A stretch of 64,000 nucleotides of DNA from UBA668 sp041918155. GTDB taxonomy: Bacteria > Actinomycetota > Acidimicrobiia > Acidimicrobiales > Ilumatobacteraceae. Each line of letters begins with the position of its first letter. Position 1 is the stretch's first letter. The DNA lies in NCBI GenBank assembly GCA_041918155.1, contig JAYRWH010000017.1:1-64000 (forward strand). The letters run 5' to 3'. The notes under the pieces were generated by a model. That model saw only the letters and a program-made list of their open reading frames with translations, was not told the origin of the DNA and searched no databases. Made by a program: the position numbers and the translations under genes. Positions 49,486-57,696 of the stretch are shown piece after piece.

Positions 49486-50372
49486 ACACCGACCGGATCA
49501 CCGACGACGAGCTCACCACGCTGGAAGCCGAGGTGCAGCGGGCCTTCACGACCCGCGACCAGTCGGGGCTGCGCCTGCTCGGGTACGGAGAGATCTCGCT
49601 CGTGCTCGGGTCGCCCGCCGGGCAGCCGCGCATGGCGTGCAAGCGGCTTCCGGCCTTCGCCACGATCGGCCAGGCAGAGGCCTTCGCGCACACCGTGGAT
49701 GACTACATCGCCCGGCTGCGCCAGCGTGGCGTCGACGTGCTCGACACGGACGTGCGCTGCATCGACGGCGACGACGGGGCGGCCATCGTCTATTGCGTCC
49801 AGCCGCTCCTGGCCGGCGACTCGCTGGCCGTCGACGTGGTGCGCGCCGACCCTGGCCGGGCCGCGGAGGTGCTCACCCGGATCGTCGAGCACATCTTCGA
49901 CACCGCCGACTCCGAGGTCGGGCTCGACGCCCAACTCGCCAACTGGGCCGTTGGCGAGAAGGGGCTCATCTACTACGACATCACCACCCCGATCCTGCGC
50001 CACGCGGACGGCAGCGAGGCGCTCGACACGGCGGTGTTCATGGCCTCGTTCCCGTGGCTGCTGCGCAGACCGATCGGGCGGTTCGTGGTGCCCGACATCC
50101 TCGAGCGCTACCACCAACCGCGCAGCATCGCGCTCGACCTCGCCGCCAACCTCGTGAAGGAGCGGCTCGACCAGCACATCGGGATCGTGCTCGCGGCGCT
50201 CAACCCGCGGGTGGGCGAGCCGCTGACCGAGGCGGAGATTCGTGCCGACTATCGCAGCGACGCCCGCATGTGGAACGTGCTCCAAGCCCTGCGCCGCGCC
50301 GACCGCGCGTGGCAACGACGCGTCCGCAGACGGCCCTACGCCTTCCTCCTGCCCGAGCACATTGAACGCTGA
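49482..50372 (+). CDS. DUF6206-like, protein-kinase-fold-like protein
   Basis: I recognise this 296-residue protein only as resembling DUF6206. The N-terminal half recalls a kinase N-lobe: GYGEISLVLGSP could be a glycine-rich loop and MACKRLPAF the strand with the ATP-binding Lys. A candidate catalytic region reads LDAQLANWAV and LIYYDITTP, where Asn and Asp stand in kinase-like positions. The C-terminal part is basic. It may phosphorylate a small molecule, as aminoglycoside kinases do, in the pathway of the two genes before it (inference). A terminator hairpin follows. Confidence 0.7.
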   Translation: MNTDRITDDELTTLEAEVQRAFTTRDQSGLRLLGYGEISLVLGSPAGQPRMACKRLPAFATIGQAEAFAHTVDDYIARLRQRGVDVLDTDVRCIDGDDGAAIVYCVQPLLAGDSLAVDVVRADPGRAAEVLTRIVEHIFDTADSEVGLDAQLANWAVGEKGLIYYDITTPILRHADGSEALDTAVFMASFPWLLRRPIGRFVVPDILERYHQPRSIALDLAANLVKERLDQHIGIVLAALNPRVGEPLTEAEIRADYRSDARMWNVLQALRRADRAWQRRVRRRPYAFLLPEHIER

Positions 50373-50396
50373 CCTCGACGCCATGGTCGAACGCGC

Positions 50397-50427
50397 ACGA
50401 GGCCGGGCCTCATCGGCCCGGCCTCGT
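50397..50427. terminator. Bidirectional terminator hairpin
   Basis: ACGAGGCCGGGCC (50397-50409), loop TCATC and GGCCCGGCCTCGT (50415-50427) form a perfect 13-bp stem between convergent genes, followed by GTTG. Confidence 0.8.
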
Positions 50428-50458
50428 CGTTGAGGGGATCAGCAGCCCGGCCACCCGA

Positions 50459-51424
50459 TCACGTCGGGATGTGCACCAACTTCACCATGTTGTGCAGGAA
50501 GTGCGGCAGCATGTCGCCCGTGTCGGTGACGAAGCAGATGAACACATAGTCACCGGCGGCGAGGTCGAACTCGACGATCGCGGACATACCCGGGGCGATC
50601 GGCGTGATGCCGCCCCCTGACTCGGCGTAACGGGCTGCGACCGCCGGATCGAGCGTCGCCGGGTCGGCGGCGAGCGTCGACATGAACTCCTCCAGGGAGC
50701 CGCCTTCGCCGATCCGGCTGACGGCCACCTCATGGGCCTGGGCGCCGTTGTTCGTCACCAGCACGCTGCCCTGCCCGTCGAAGCCGGGAGTGATCGAGAA
50801 GTCGTACTCGCTCAGCGTGAGGGTGGCCTCGACGTCGAGCGCCGACAGGTCGGCGGCCTCACCTCCGTCGGTCACCGTTACGGGGGCGAACATGCCCATC
50901 GCTGCGTGGGGCACCCCGTCGGCGCCGGGGATCACGCACAGGGCGATGTAGTTGCCCGGCACGAGGTTCATTTCCGTCGCAACCGTCTTGCCCGGGTCGA
51001 TGCCGTTCGGACCACCGTAGAAGTCGATCAGCTGTTGCGCCGCGACCTCATCGGTGGCGAACGTCTGCATGAGCTGGTCGAACGTGGTGCCGTCGTGGAT
51101 GCGGCCGAGGATCAAGTGGTGGGTCAGCGTGCCCGTGTTGGTGGCCGACACGCGCACGAAGCCCGCGGGGATCTCCGCAGGCATCTCGACCGTGTACTCG
51201 CCGAGCGTGACGTCGATCTGGGCCGGCTCCGGGGCGGCCACGGCTGCTGTCGTGGAGACCGCGGTCGTGGCTGACGAGGCCGAGGTCGACGTCGTCGAGC
51301 CGCCGGCCGTCGTCACCGAGGGCTTGCTCGATGCGGTGTCGTCATCGCTGCACGACGCGAGCAATAGGCCGGCCGCGGCGGCGACGCTGAGCAGCAACTC
51401 GCTGCGGGATCGGGTCCTGTTCAT
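50459..51424 (-). CDS. Lipoprotein with two cupredoxin-like domains
   Basis: This 321-residue protein has a lipoprotein signal (LLLASCSDDD, Cys at about 25), a Ser/Thr linker and two related domains. In the first, a His in THHLILGRIHDG is followed by ALCVIPGADGVPHAAMGM; in the second, AHEVAVSRIGEG is followed by FICFVTDTGDMLPHFLHNM. Each has the His...Cys...His...Met order of a type 1 copper site, so both may bind copper and transfer electrons outside the membrane. AAGGAG lies 10 bases before ATG 51424, so this mRNA is leadered. Confidence 0.78.
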   Translation of the reverse strand: MNRTRSRSELLLSVAAAAGLLLASCSDDDTASSKPSVTTAGGSTTSTSASSATTAVSTTAAVAAPEPAQIDVTLGEYTVEMPAEIPAGFVRVSATNTGTLTHHLILGRIHDGTTFDQLMQTFATDEVAAQQLIDFYGGPNGIDPGKTVATEMNLVPGNYIALCVIPGADGVPHAAMGMFAPVTVTDGGEAADLSALDVEATLTLSEYDFSITPGFDGQGSVLVTNNGAQAHEVAVSRIGEGGSLEEFMSTLAADPATLDPAVAARYAESGGGITPIAPGMSAIVEFDLAAGDYVFICFVTDTGDMLPHFLHNMVKLVHIPT

Positions 51425-51501
51425 GTGGTGATTGCTCCTTGCTGTATTGAGTTGGTGCGACTTGGTGTGCCTCTGCGACGGCAACGGCAGGACCCGAGGG
51501 A

Positions 51502-51786
51502 TCAACCCGGGGGGTGGAGGGTGACAGTAGCCGCGGTGCCGTCGACCGTGATCACGTCACCGGTCCGCAGCGCCGCAGCAGCGGCCGGAGCAATCGCGAT
51601 CGCGACGCACCACGCCGGTGTCGTCGACGAACACACGATGATGTCGCCTGGAGCAACGGCCATCAGATCGGCCACATGGTGGACGACCACGGCCGCGGCC
51701 CGCCCAGCCGACGCCACACGCTGTGCCGCTGCCTCGATCGCTTCCAGCAACGGCTCGCGCTCGTGAACGCTCCCCCCTTCGGCCAC
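51502..51786 (-). CDS. Orphan PEP-utilising mobile (swivel) domain-like protein
   Basis: This 94-residue protein resembles only the swivelling phosphohistidine domain of PEP-utilising enzymes: VAPGDIIVCSSTTPAWCVAI, then LRTGDVITVDGTAATVTL, matching the start and end of that domain. The central loop with the phosphorylated His (GGxxSHxA) is missing, so catalysis is not expected. It may be a decayed remnant or a small adaptor. GTG 51786 is chosen; it lies 18 bases after the BTAD gene and probably shares the Tad locus B transcript. Confidence 0.5.
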   Translation of the reverse strand: MAEGGSVHEREPLLEAIEAAAQRVASAGRAAAVVVHHVADLMAVAPGDIIVCSSTTPAWCVAIAIAPAAAAALRTGDVITVDGTAATVTLHPPG

Positions 51787-51804
51787 GCGCAAGACACTAT
51801 GCGG

Positions 51805-54378
51805 TCACGCCAACGCCCTCTCACGGTCGCGGTCACCGGCGAGTAGCTCGCGGCGCAACGCCACAAGCTTCGCGGCCGGTTCGGCCGCGGCCCACGCGTC
51901 GGCGGCGAGCGCCCGCGCGTAGCTCTCCCACTCGCTGCGCACGCCGGCAAGATCGCCGCGGCGGGCATGAGCGCGCATGCGCAGGGCGATCAGCTCCTCG
52001 TGGCCGGCGAGCACCTTGAGGCCCTGCCCCGTCGCCCAGAACACGCCGTCGATATCGCCGAGCGCGAGATAGTGCTCCGCCAACTCGATCGCCGCACCAG
52101 TGGCGAGCAGCACGTGCGCCGAGGTGATGCCCTCCGCGTCGGTCCAGAGATAGTTCGTTCCCGCGAACGGCAGCCCGCCGAGCAGCGCCACCCCCGGGCG
52201 CAGCACTTCGATCGCGTCCACAGCTCGCCGGCCACGCGCTGCTGCCACCCGCACGGCAAGCAGGTCGGCGTCGGTGAGCACCGCCTCATGCAACGGCAAG
52301 TCCTCGGTGAGCGTGCGGGCCACCCAATCGGCGTCGTCGGGTGGGGCCACGGCGCGCGCCAGCGCTCGCCGTGCGTCGCTCACCACGTTGGCGAACGTGG
52401 CATCGCGCACATCGAGGTCCCAGAGCGCCGTCCGCGCCGCGGTTCTGGTCGGTCGGTCGCGGTGCTGGCTGAGCCACACCACCAGCTCGAGTGCCTTCGA
52501 CCGCTCGAACGCGGCAACCTCGCCGGTGCACGCCACCACTTCCACCGGCCCGAGCACCCGCACCATCAACGCCCACTCGGGCTCGGTGAACGGCTCGCAG
52601 TCCGCACGCCCGAAGGCATCGATGGGCACGACCGGCGCATGCACCTCCGGCTCCGCTGCCGCGGCGGCCAGCACCTCCTGTACGTCGCGGATGTCGTCAT
52701 CGGTCAGGCCGATCGGGTGCACCGTCAGCCCCAGGGGCATCAGCACATGCCGATCACCATGGTCGCGCAGCACCCACTCCTCGCCACCGACCGGCGCATC
52801 ACAGGCGACCGCCAGCCCGCGCCCACCACCGATCGCATGCACGTCCGCCGTCACGGCGGGCCCCAGCTCGCGACCGCTGCTGACGACGATCGCGGGTTCC
52901 CATGCCTCGCCACCGCGGCCGCGTGCCCGCAAGGCGAACGTCGAGCAGTTGCGCGCGAGCGACGGAGTGCTGCCGAGAACCATCAGCGCCGCTTCGATCG
53001 CGGCCTCGGGGGAGTCCATCGACTCGCACTCCTGTGCGCCGGGCCAGGTGTCACCGAGGCCGACGGTGAACACCCGCGCCACGTCGAGGAACGGCGAGAC
53101 CGCCAGCGACGAGGCCATGCCGCGCAGGATCGCCTCCGCCGACGGGGAGTCGACCATCAGCATGCCCACGGCCTCCAGATCGACGAACACCTCACCTCGA
53201 CCAGGCGCGCCACCGAGGTGCACGAGCGCGGGGCACGGCTGGCCACACGTGCGCGCCCCTTCGGCAAGAACGGCCAGATCGACCTCTGCCGCGAGGCGCC
53301 ACGTCCCGGACTGGATGTCGAGTGCCCAGGTCGGGTCGTCGGGCACCGCTGCGCCACGCAGGTGGAGGCACACCTCCCCGTGATCGCCGAGCACCGCGGC
53401 CGTCACCGAAGCCCCCTGGGCGGCGAGGTCGCCCGCCGCCGCGCGCAGGGCGACGTCGAGGCGGGCGATGCGCTCGGGAGCGTCGAGCGCGCGCAGGACC
53501 ACCTCGGTGCGCGTCGCTTCGCAGCTGGGCAGCGGGATGCGGGCGCCAACGCCCGCCGCGCGCCACTGCCGACGACGGCGCGCCTCCAACACCGACACCG
53601 CGCCGGCCGACAGCAGCAACGCGGAACCGAGACCGGACGCGAACGAGGAGAGCGACGAGCCCGCCGAGGGCCCCGCCGATGCCGCCGCGGGTACGGTGAA
53701 CGTTGCGGAGTCAGGCAGCAACACCATCATCCCGGCGGGGAACACACCACCGGTCCAGGTGCGGCCGTCGGACGTCGGGCGACCGCTGTTGAGGTCGATG
53801 ATGAGGTCGCGCAAGTCGGGTCGTCCGATCGCGACAGCCAGCGAGTACGGCGTCTCGCGGCCGGCGCTCACCACCGTGCTGACAACCGTACTTCCCGTCG
53901 TCGGCGCACTCGTCGTCGGCGCACTAGTACTCGGAACCGTGTCGTCCGCGGCCGTCGCCGCGACCTTCACTCGTGACATGTCGGCCGAGGAGCGGATCAT
54001 CGGCAGCAGGCTGCCGATCGCGGCCGTCGCCGACACGGAGGAGATGGCCACGACCCGCACGAGGCCACGCACCCAACCAGAGGGGCCTGCGGGCAGCGGT
54101 TCGACACGATCGACCCCGTCGCGACGCGCGCGGAGGATCTGCGCGAACTCGCCGACCGCGGTGGTGGCGAACCACGCCCAGAGAAGAGCGAAGACGAAGG
54201 CGCCGGTGCGGATCACGAGGTCGCCCGGCACACGACGCTGTCGCCATGATGTGGCAAGTCGTGCGGGGCTGGGGAGCGGGACGCCGATCGTCGCCACGAC
54301 CACACACGGCAGGCCGATCAAGAGCGCGAGTAGCAGCACCAGGGCCGCCGCTCGGGGGATCATGCGCAATCGGGACAT
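51805..54378 (-). CDS. Membrane-anchored LysM/BTAD-domain protein of Tad locus B
   Basis: The 857-residue protein joins unusual parts. Two transmembrane helices lie at the N-terminus (about 10-33 and 58-80) and a third at about 110-127. A LysM-like stretch follows (TPYSLAVAIGRPDLRDLIID, then DGRTWTGGVFPAGMMVLLP, about 178-226), then another helix (about 240-265). A long middle region comes next, and a C-terminal bacterial transcriptional activator domain of winged-helix plus TPR type (about 620-850; MVRVLGPVEVVACTGEVAAF, YLALGDIDGVFWATGQGL). It could link wall or pilus state to gene control. An AAAGGA ribosome-binding site precedes ATG 54378. Confidence 0.75.
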   Translation of the reverse strand: MSRLRMIPRAAALVLLLALLIGLPCVVVATIGVPLPSPARLATSWRQRRVPGDLVIRTGAFVFALLWAWFATTAVGEFAQILRARRDGVDRVEPLPAGPSGWVRGLVRVVAISSVSATAAIGSLLPMIRSSADMSRVKVAATAADDTVPSTSAPTTSAPTTGSTVVSTVVSAGRETPYSLAVAIGRPDLRDLIIDLNSGRPTSDGRTWTGGVFPAGMMVLLPDSATFTVPAAASAGPSAGSSLSSFASGLGSALLLSAGAVSVLEARRRRQWRAAGVGARIPLPSCEATRTEVVLRALDAPERIARLDVALRAAAGDLAAQGASVTAAVLGDHGEVCLHLRGAAVPDDPTWALDIQSGTWRLAAEVDLAVLAEGARTCGQPCPALVHLGGAPGRGEVFVDLEAVGMLMVDSPSAEAILRGMASSLAVSPFLDVARVFTVGLGDTWPGAQECESMDSPEAAIEAALMVLGSTPSLARNCSTFALRARGRGGEAWEPAIVVSSGRELGPAVTADVHAIGGGRGLAVACDAPVGGEEWVLRDHGDRHVLMPLGLTVHPIGLTDDDIRDVQEVLAAAAAEPEVHAPVVPIDAFGRADCEPFTEPEWALMVRVLGPVEVVACTGEVAAFERSKALELVVWLSQHRDRPTRTAARTALWDLDVRDATFANVVSDARRALARAVAPPDDADWVARTLTEDLPLHEAVLTDADLLAVRVAAARGRRAVDAIEVLRPGVALLGGLPFAGTNYLWTDAEGITSAHVLLATGAAIELAEHYLALGDIDGVFWATGQGLKVLAGHEELIALRMRAHARRGDLAGVRSEWESYARALAADAWAAAEPAAKLVALRRELLAGDRDRERALA

Positions 54379-54388
54379 TGCGGTCCTT

Positions 54389-54796
54389 TCAGTCGGAGTA
54401 CGCGAAGCGAGCGGTGCCGGTGGCCTCGACGGTGACCATCTCCTGCCCGCCGAGGATGAGGAAGACGGTTCGTCGGCGTTCGGTGATCGTCACCGAGACA
54501 TGGTCGGCCGCGACCTCCACCAGCACATCCGTTGCAGCGACGCCGGAGCGCAGTGCGTAGTCCAACGCGGCGGCCTGGGCCTTCACAGGATCGAAGCCGC
54601 TGACCGGGGTCGCCGTGGCCACCGCCGCCCGGGCCGCCGCCTCGGCGGTGTTCGAGGCATGACGGCGGGCGACCATCACCCGCCCACCGTCGACGATCAA
54701 CGCCGCGCCAGCAAGGACGATGACGAGCATCATCACCATCACGACGGTGATCGTCCCTCCGTCGCGTGCCGCATCGTTGCGCGCGCCGACGGTCAT
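54389..54796 (-). CDS. TadG-like pilus assembly protein (Tad locus B)
   Basis: This 135-residue protein has the N-terminal TadG/TadE-like segment: a short charged leader ending in DGG, a hydrophobic helix (ITVVMVMMLVIVLAGAALIV) and the conserved DGGRVMVARRHASNTAEAAA. A beta-rich domain follows. The Glu at +5 of true pilins is absent, so it may stay uncleaved in the membrane. Its start overlaps the upstream TadE-like gene by 4 bases. Confidence 0.8.
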   Translation of the reverse strand: MTVGARNDAARDGGTITVVMVMMLVIVLAGAALIVDGGRVMVARRHASNTAEAAARAAVATATPVSGFDPVKAQAAALDYALRSGVAATDVLVEVAADHVSVTITERRRTVFLILGGQEMVTVEATGTARFAYSD

Positions 54797-55212
54797 CTCC
54801 GGTACCGATCCACGGGTTGGGTATCGCTGACCACGACCGAGCGCCACCCCGGCGCCCACACGCCGGCGAGCGCGGAGTAGGCAACGACGCAGGACACCTG
54901 CACAGTGACCGATCCACCTTGCCAGCTCCCGGTTGGCGAGGCCTGCCACGACAACTGCACCTCGGCCCCGTCGCGGCAGCGACGGCCCAGTAACGAGGCG
55001 TCCACCGCGTCGGTGGCCGCGCTCCACGCCTCATATGGGCTCCGCGCGAGCGATGCGGCCCGCGCCGCCGATTGCGCGGCATTGGTGGTCTGCACACCCG
55101 CGGTGTGCAGGCGACCGAGGAAGCCGATGAAGAGCACAGCAGCGATACAGAAGATGAGGAGGTACATCATCTCCACAGGGGTGGCCACACCGTCGTCGTC
55201 ACGCCAGGCCAT
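54793..55212 (-). CDS. TadE-like pseudopilin 1 (Tad locus B)
   Basis: The 139-residue protein starts with a charged leader (AWRDDDG) followed by VATPVEMMYLLIFCIAAVLF, a prepilin-like helix with Glu at +5 or +6 depending on the cleavage point. The conserved TTNAAQSAARAAS helix and a Cys-containing beta region follow. It should be a minor pilus subunit processed by the prepilin peptidase at 60390. Confidence 0.8.
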   Translation of the reverse strand: MAWRDDDGVATPVEMMYLLIFCIAAVLFIGFLGRLHTAGVQTTNAAQSAARAASLARSPYEAWSAATDAVDASLLGRRCRDGAEVQLSWQASPTGSWQGGSVTVQVSCVVAYSALAGVWAPGWRSVVVSDTQPVDRYRR

Positions 55213-55215
55213 GGA

Positions 55216-55629
55216 TCACCTCTCCTTCGGGGCGGCCTCCACCGCCTGCGCCCGAATGCCAATGCTCTCGCCGAGCACGCCCGGCGTGCGGCCGGCGACG
55301 ACGACCTGCACCGTGTCGCCCTCGGTACAGCTCACCAGCACACCTACGGCCCAAGAGCCGGCGTGGAGATGCACCATCTCGGTGGCGGCGGCGATGCCTT
55401 CCGCGCACGTGCTGCCGTACGCCGCTGCCACTCGAGCGCCCTCCGCGGCCGCCTCGTCGAAAACATTGCGCGCGTGCCAGTAGGCGACGGCCTCGAAGAT
55501 CAGCAGCATCACCATGATCACCGCCATCGAGCCGAACAACATCTGGATGGAAACGTCGACCGCGCCGCGGTCGCGGTGGTGCGCCTGCGACCACCGCAAC
55601 CGCGCACGGGGCGTCCGTCGCCGGCACAC
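55216..55629 (-). CDS. TadE-like pseudopilin 2 (Tad locus B)
   Basis: This 137-residue protein has a basic leader ending in HHRDRG, then AVDVSIQMLFGSMAVIMVML and the helix HARNVFDEAAAEGARVAAAY typical of TadE-like pseudopilins. Glu at +5 is lacking. Two Cys (STCAEG, VSCTEG) could form a disulfide. The GTG start at 55629 is uncertain. It ends 3 bases before the next TadE-like start. Confidence 0.75.
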   Translation of the reverse strand: MCRRRTPRARLRWSQAHHRDRGAVDVSIQMLFGSMAVIMVMLLIFEAVAYWHARNVFDEAAAEGARVAAAYGSTCAEGIAAATEMVHLHAGSWAVGVLVSCTEGDTVQVVVAGRTPGVLGESIGIRAQAVEAAPKER

Positions 55630-55630
55630 G

Positions 55631-55864
55631 TCAGGGAGTCACCGGATCGGGCACGTTGCCCTTGGCCTGGTTGAACTTGGCGCTGAAGAACGCGGTCGCC
55701 GCGAGGGCGACGACGATGCCGACGGCCAGCCACAGCATCTTCGTCACCGCCTCGTCGATACCGCTCTCGTCGTGCCGCTCAGTCCACGCCTTCTTGCCCC
55801 GCGTGCACAGCTCGCCGTAGCCGATCTGCATCCAGACCGCCAGTGAAAGGAGTTGTTCGGTCAT
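55631..55864 (-). CDS. Small single-helix protein, candidate pilin of Tad locus B
   Basis: I do not recognise this 77-residue protein. It has a polar N-terminal 42 residues and one transmembrane helix (TKMLWLAVGIVVALAATAFF, about 41-60), then a short tail. It sits where a Flp pilin gene would be expected, between tadC and the tadE-like genes, and its size fits. It lacks the QATTEY signature, so pilin identity is only inferred from size and place. Confidence 0.6.
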   Translation of the reverse strand: MTEQLLSLAVWMQIGYGELCTRGKKAWTERHDESGIDEAVTKMLWLAVGIVVALAATAFFSAKFNQAKGNVPDPVTP

Positions 55865-55933
55865 CCGCCTGTCCGTTCTCTTGTTGTGGTGTGTGGTTGG
55901 TGATGCACCGCTGCAGGAGGTGCCCTGTCCGGC

Positions 55934-56818
55934 CTATCCCCCGAACGCGGCACTGATGCGCTGCGCCAAGGGGTAGGCCAAGAACACGATCGTGGAGACC
56001 ACGAAGCCGATGGTGGGGCCGGAGAGGTTGGCGTTGGCGCGATCGGCATCACGCTCCAACTCGTCGAGTGCCTTGGCGCGCATCGCCGACGACAAGGTCG
56101 CCACCGTCTCGCCGATCGACACGCCTTGCAGCCCCTGGCGCTCCAGCGAGGTGGCGAACTCGCAGAGCTCACGCACGTCGTAGTGCCGGCCGAAGGAATC
56201 GAGCGCCTCCCACAGGGCGACACCGCGTTGGGGCGCGGTCAGCAACTCATCGCGCAGCGAGTCGAAGGCTGCGCTCGCGCCGACGCTGAGCGCGAAGCGG
56301 ACGGCCTCCTCGACACTCTGGTCCGTGGTGAGGCCAACGGCCACTAGTTGCACGAAGTCGTTCGCGGCGCGACGCAACTCACCGCGCCGCCGCTCGATCT
56401 TCGCCGCCACGTCCTGCAGGATCGTGAACGCACCCATCGCCGCCGCCACGAGGGGCACCACCAGCCACAGTGGTGAGACCGGCAGCATCCCCATGGCCGT
56501 CAACGCCGCGACCGAAGCCAGGACGGCGAGCAACAGGATCCCGGCGGATGTGACAACGCGGGTCACCACGGTCGCCGGCGTGAGCCCCGCCACCGCGAGA
56601 CCGGCGCCGTACCGACGGTCGACCCACCGCCCGGGCGCACCCGCGGCGAGCGCTCCGGTCCATGACTGGCCGACCCCGGCAACACTCACTTGCTCGCCGT
56701 ACATCACCCGCCGGGCCGCGGCCAACGAGCGCGGCGCCCGCCGCACACCGCGGGCGACGCACCACAGGCCGGCGGCCACCAGCACCGCCGCGGCCGCGCC
56801 GAGCTGCAGCGGGTTCAC
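55934..56818 (-). CDS. tadC: TadC-like inner-membrane assembly protein (Tad locus B)
   Basis: The 294-residue protein has the full-length TadC form: an N-terminal helix, a pair of helices in the middle (about 85-135), the GspF-type cytosolic domain (RRAANDFVQLVAVGLTTDQS, ELCEFATSLERQGLQGVSI) and a C-terminal helix (TIGFVVSTIVFLAYPLAQ). It is about 100 residues longer than the TadC of locus A. The GTG start overlaps the tadB stop by 4 bases. Confidence 0.85.
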   Translation of the reverse strand: MNPLQLGAAAAVLVAAGLWCVARGVRRAPRSLAAARRVMYGEQVSVAGVGQSWTGALAAGAPGRWVDRRYGAGLAVAGLTPATVVTRVVTSAGILLLAVLASVAALTAMGMLPVSPLWLVVPLVAAAMGAFTILQDVAAKIERRRGELRRAANDFVQLVAVGLTTDQSVEEAVRFALSVGASAAFDSLRDELLTAPQRGVALWEALDSFGRHYDVRELCEFATSLERQGLQGVSIGETVATLSSAMRAKALDELERDADRANANLSGPTIGFVVSTIVFLAYPLAQRISAAFGG

Positions 56819-57696
56819 GACGCCACCCCTTCGGAGCCTGCGATTCGATAGCGAGCGGGGGCGTCGTAGCGGCACAGCGACCGCAGCCACAGCACGCACC
56901 CGAACCACAGCCCGATCGGCAGCAGCAGCACCATCTGCCCGACGGCAGTGTCGTACGGGTCGAGCAGGTCGCCGCCGGCGAAGCGGAGGTAGAGCACCAG
57001 GAACGTGCCGATCCCCACCAACCGCTTCATGCTCGACTGGTAGATGGCGCGGGTGCGATCAATGCGCTCGCGGGCGGTGACCTCGCCGCGCGCTGCTGCG
57101 GCGAGCGCCTGCACGGTCGCGTGCAGGCGACCCGCGCCGGCCGAGCCGCCGATCACCAGCCGCATCGCCGCGATCGCCGCGTCGGCGGTGGGGTGCGCGA
57201 GATCGTCGGCGAGGTCGGCCAATGCGTCCTCCGTGCGATAGCCCAGCCGACGGCGATGGGCGAAGGTCTGCAGGGCGCCGGCGATCGCCTCCGGTGGGCG
57301 GGCGGCAACCTGCTCGAGCGCCTCCTCGGCGGCGACGGACGACCCGCGCAGCGTGTCGCGCAAGTCCTCCAGCCACTTCGCGATCCCCTCCAGCCGTTCA
57401 CGCTCCTCGTCGGCGCGCCGGTCGTGCAACAGCCGGCCCCACATGGCAACCAGTGCGCCGGCCAGCGCCGCGAGTACTAGCCAACGAGTTGCCAGGAGCA
57501 CGATCACCCCGGTGGCCGCGGCCATCGCCCAGCGCCGGTTGCGTTCAGCGCGCTCCGCGGCCACCAGCGCGGGCGGGCGCGCGGACGGGGTGCCTGAGCT
57601 GGGCGTGGTGAAGCCGCGCGCGATCGCCGCCAGAGCGAGGCCGAGGAGCAGCAGCACGCCCAGGGTGACGGCGCTCGGGGGCAGGGGAGCGGACAT
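56815..57696 (-). CDS. tadB: TadB-like inner-membrane assembly protein (Tad locus B)
   Basis: This 293-residue TadB-like protein has helices at about 10-28 and 57-85, a GspF-type domain with WLEDLRDTLRGSSVAAEEAL and RLVIGGSAGAGRLHATVQAL, and two C-terminal helices (LVGIGTFLVLYL and MVLLLPIGLWFGCVLWL). With TadC it forms the platform around which the ATPase works. Its ATG overlaps the tadA stop by one base. Confidence 0.85.
   Translation of the reverse strand: MSAPLPPSAVTLGVLLLLGLALAAIARGFTTPSSGTPSARPPALVAAERAERNRRWAMAAATGVIVLLATRWLVLAALAGALVAMWGRLLHDRRADEERERLEGIAKWLEDLRDTLRGSSVAAEEALEQVAARPPEAIAGALQTFAHRRRLGYRTEDALADLADDLAHPTADAAIAAMRLVIGGSAGAGRLHATVQALAAAARGEVTARERIDRTRAIYQSSMKRLVGIGTFLVLYLRFAGGDLLDPYDTAVGQMVLLLPIGLWFGCVLWLRSLCRYDAPARYRIAGSEGVAS

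Noticed and set aside
51967..53976. 669-codon open frame on the plus strand
   Set aside because: It is antisense to the LysM-BTAD gene and its product is His/Arg/Gln-rich with no recognisable domain.
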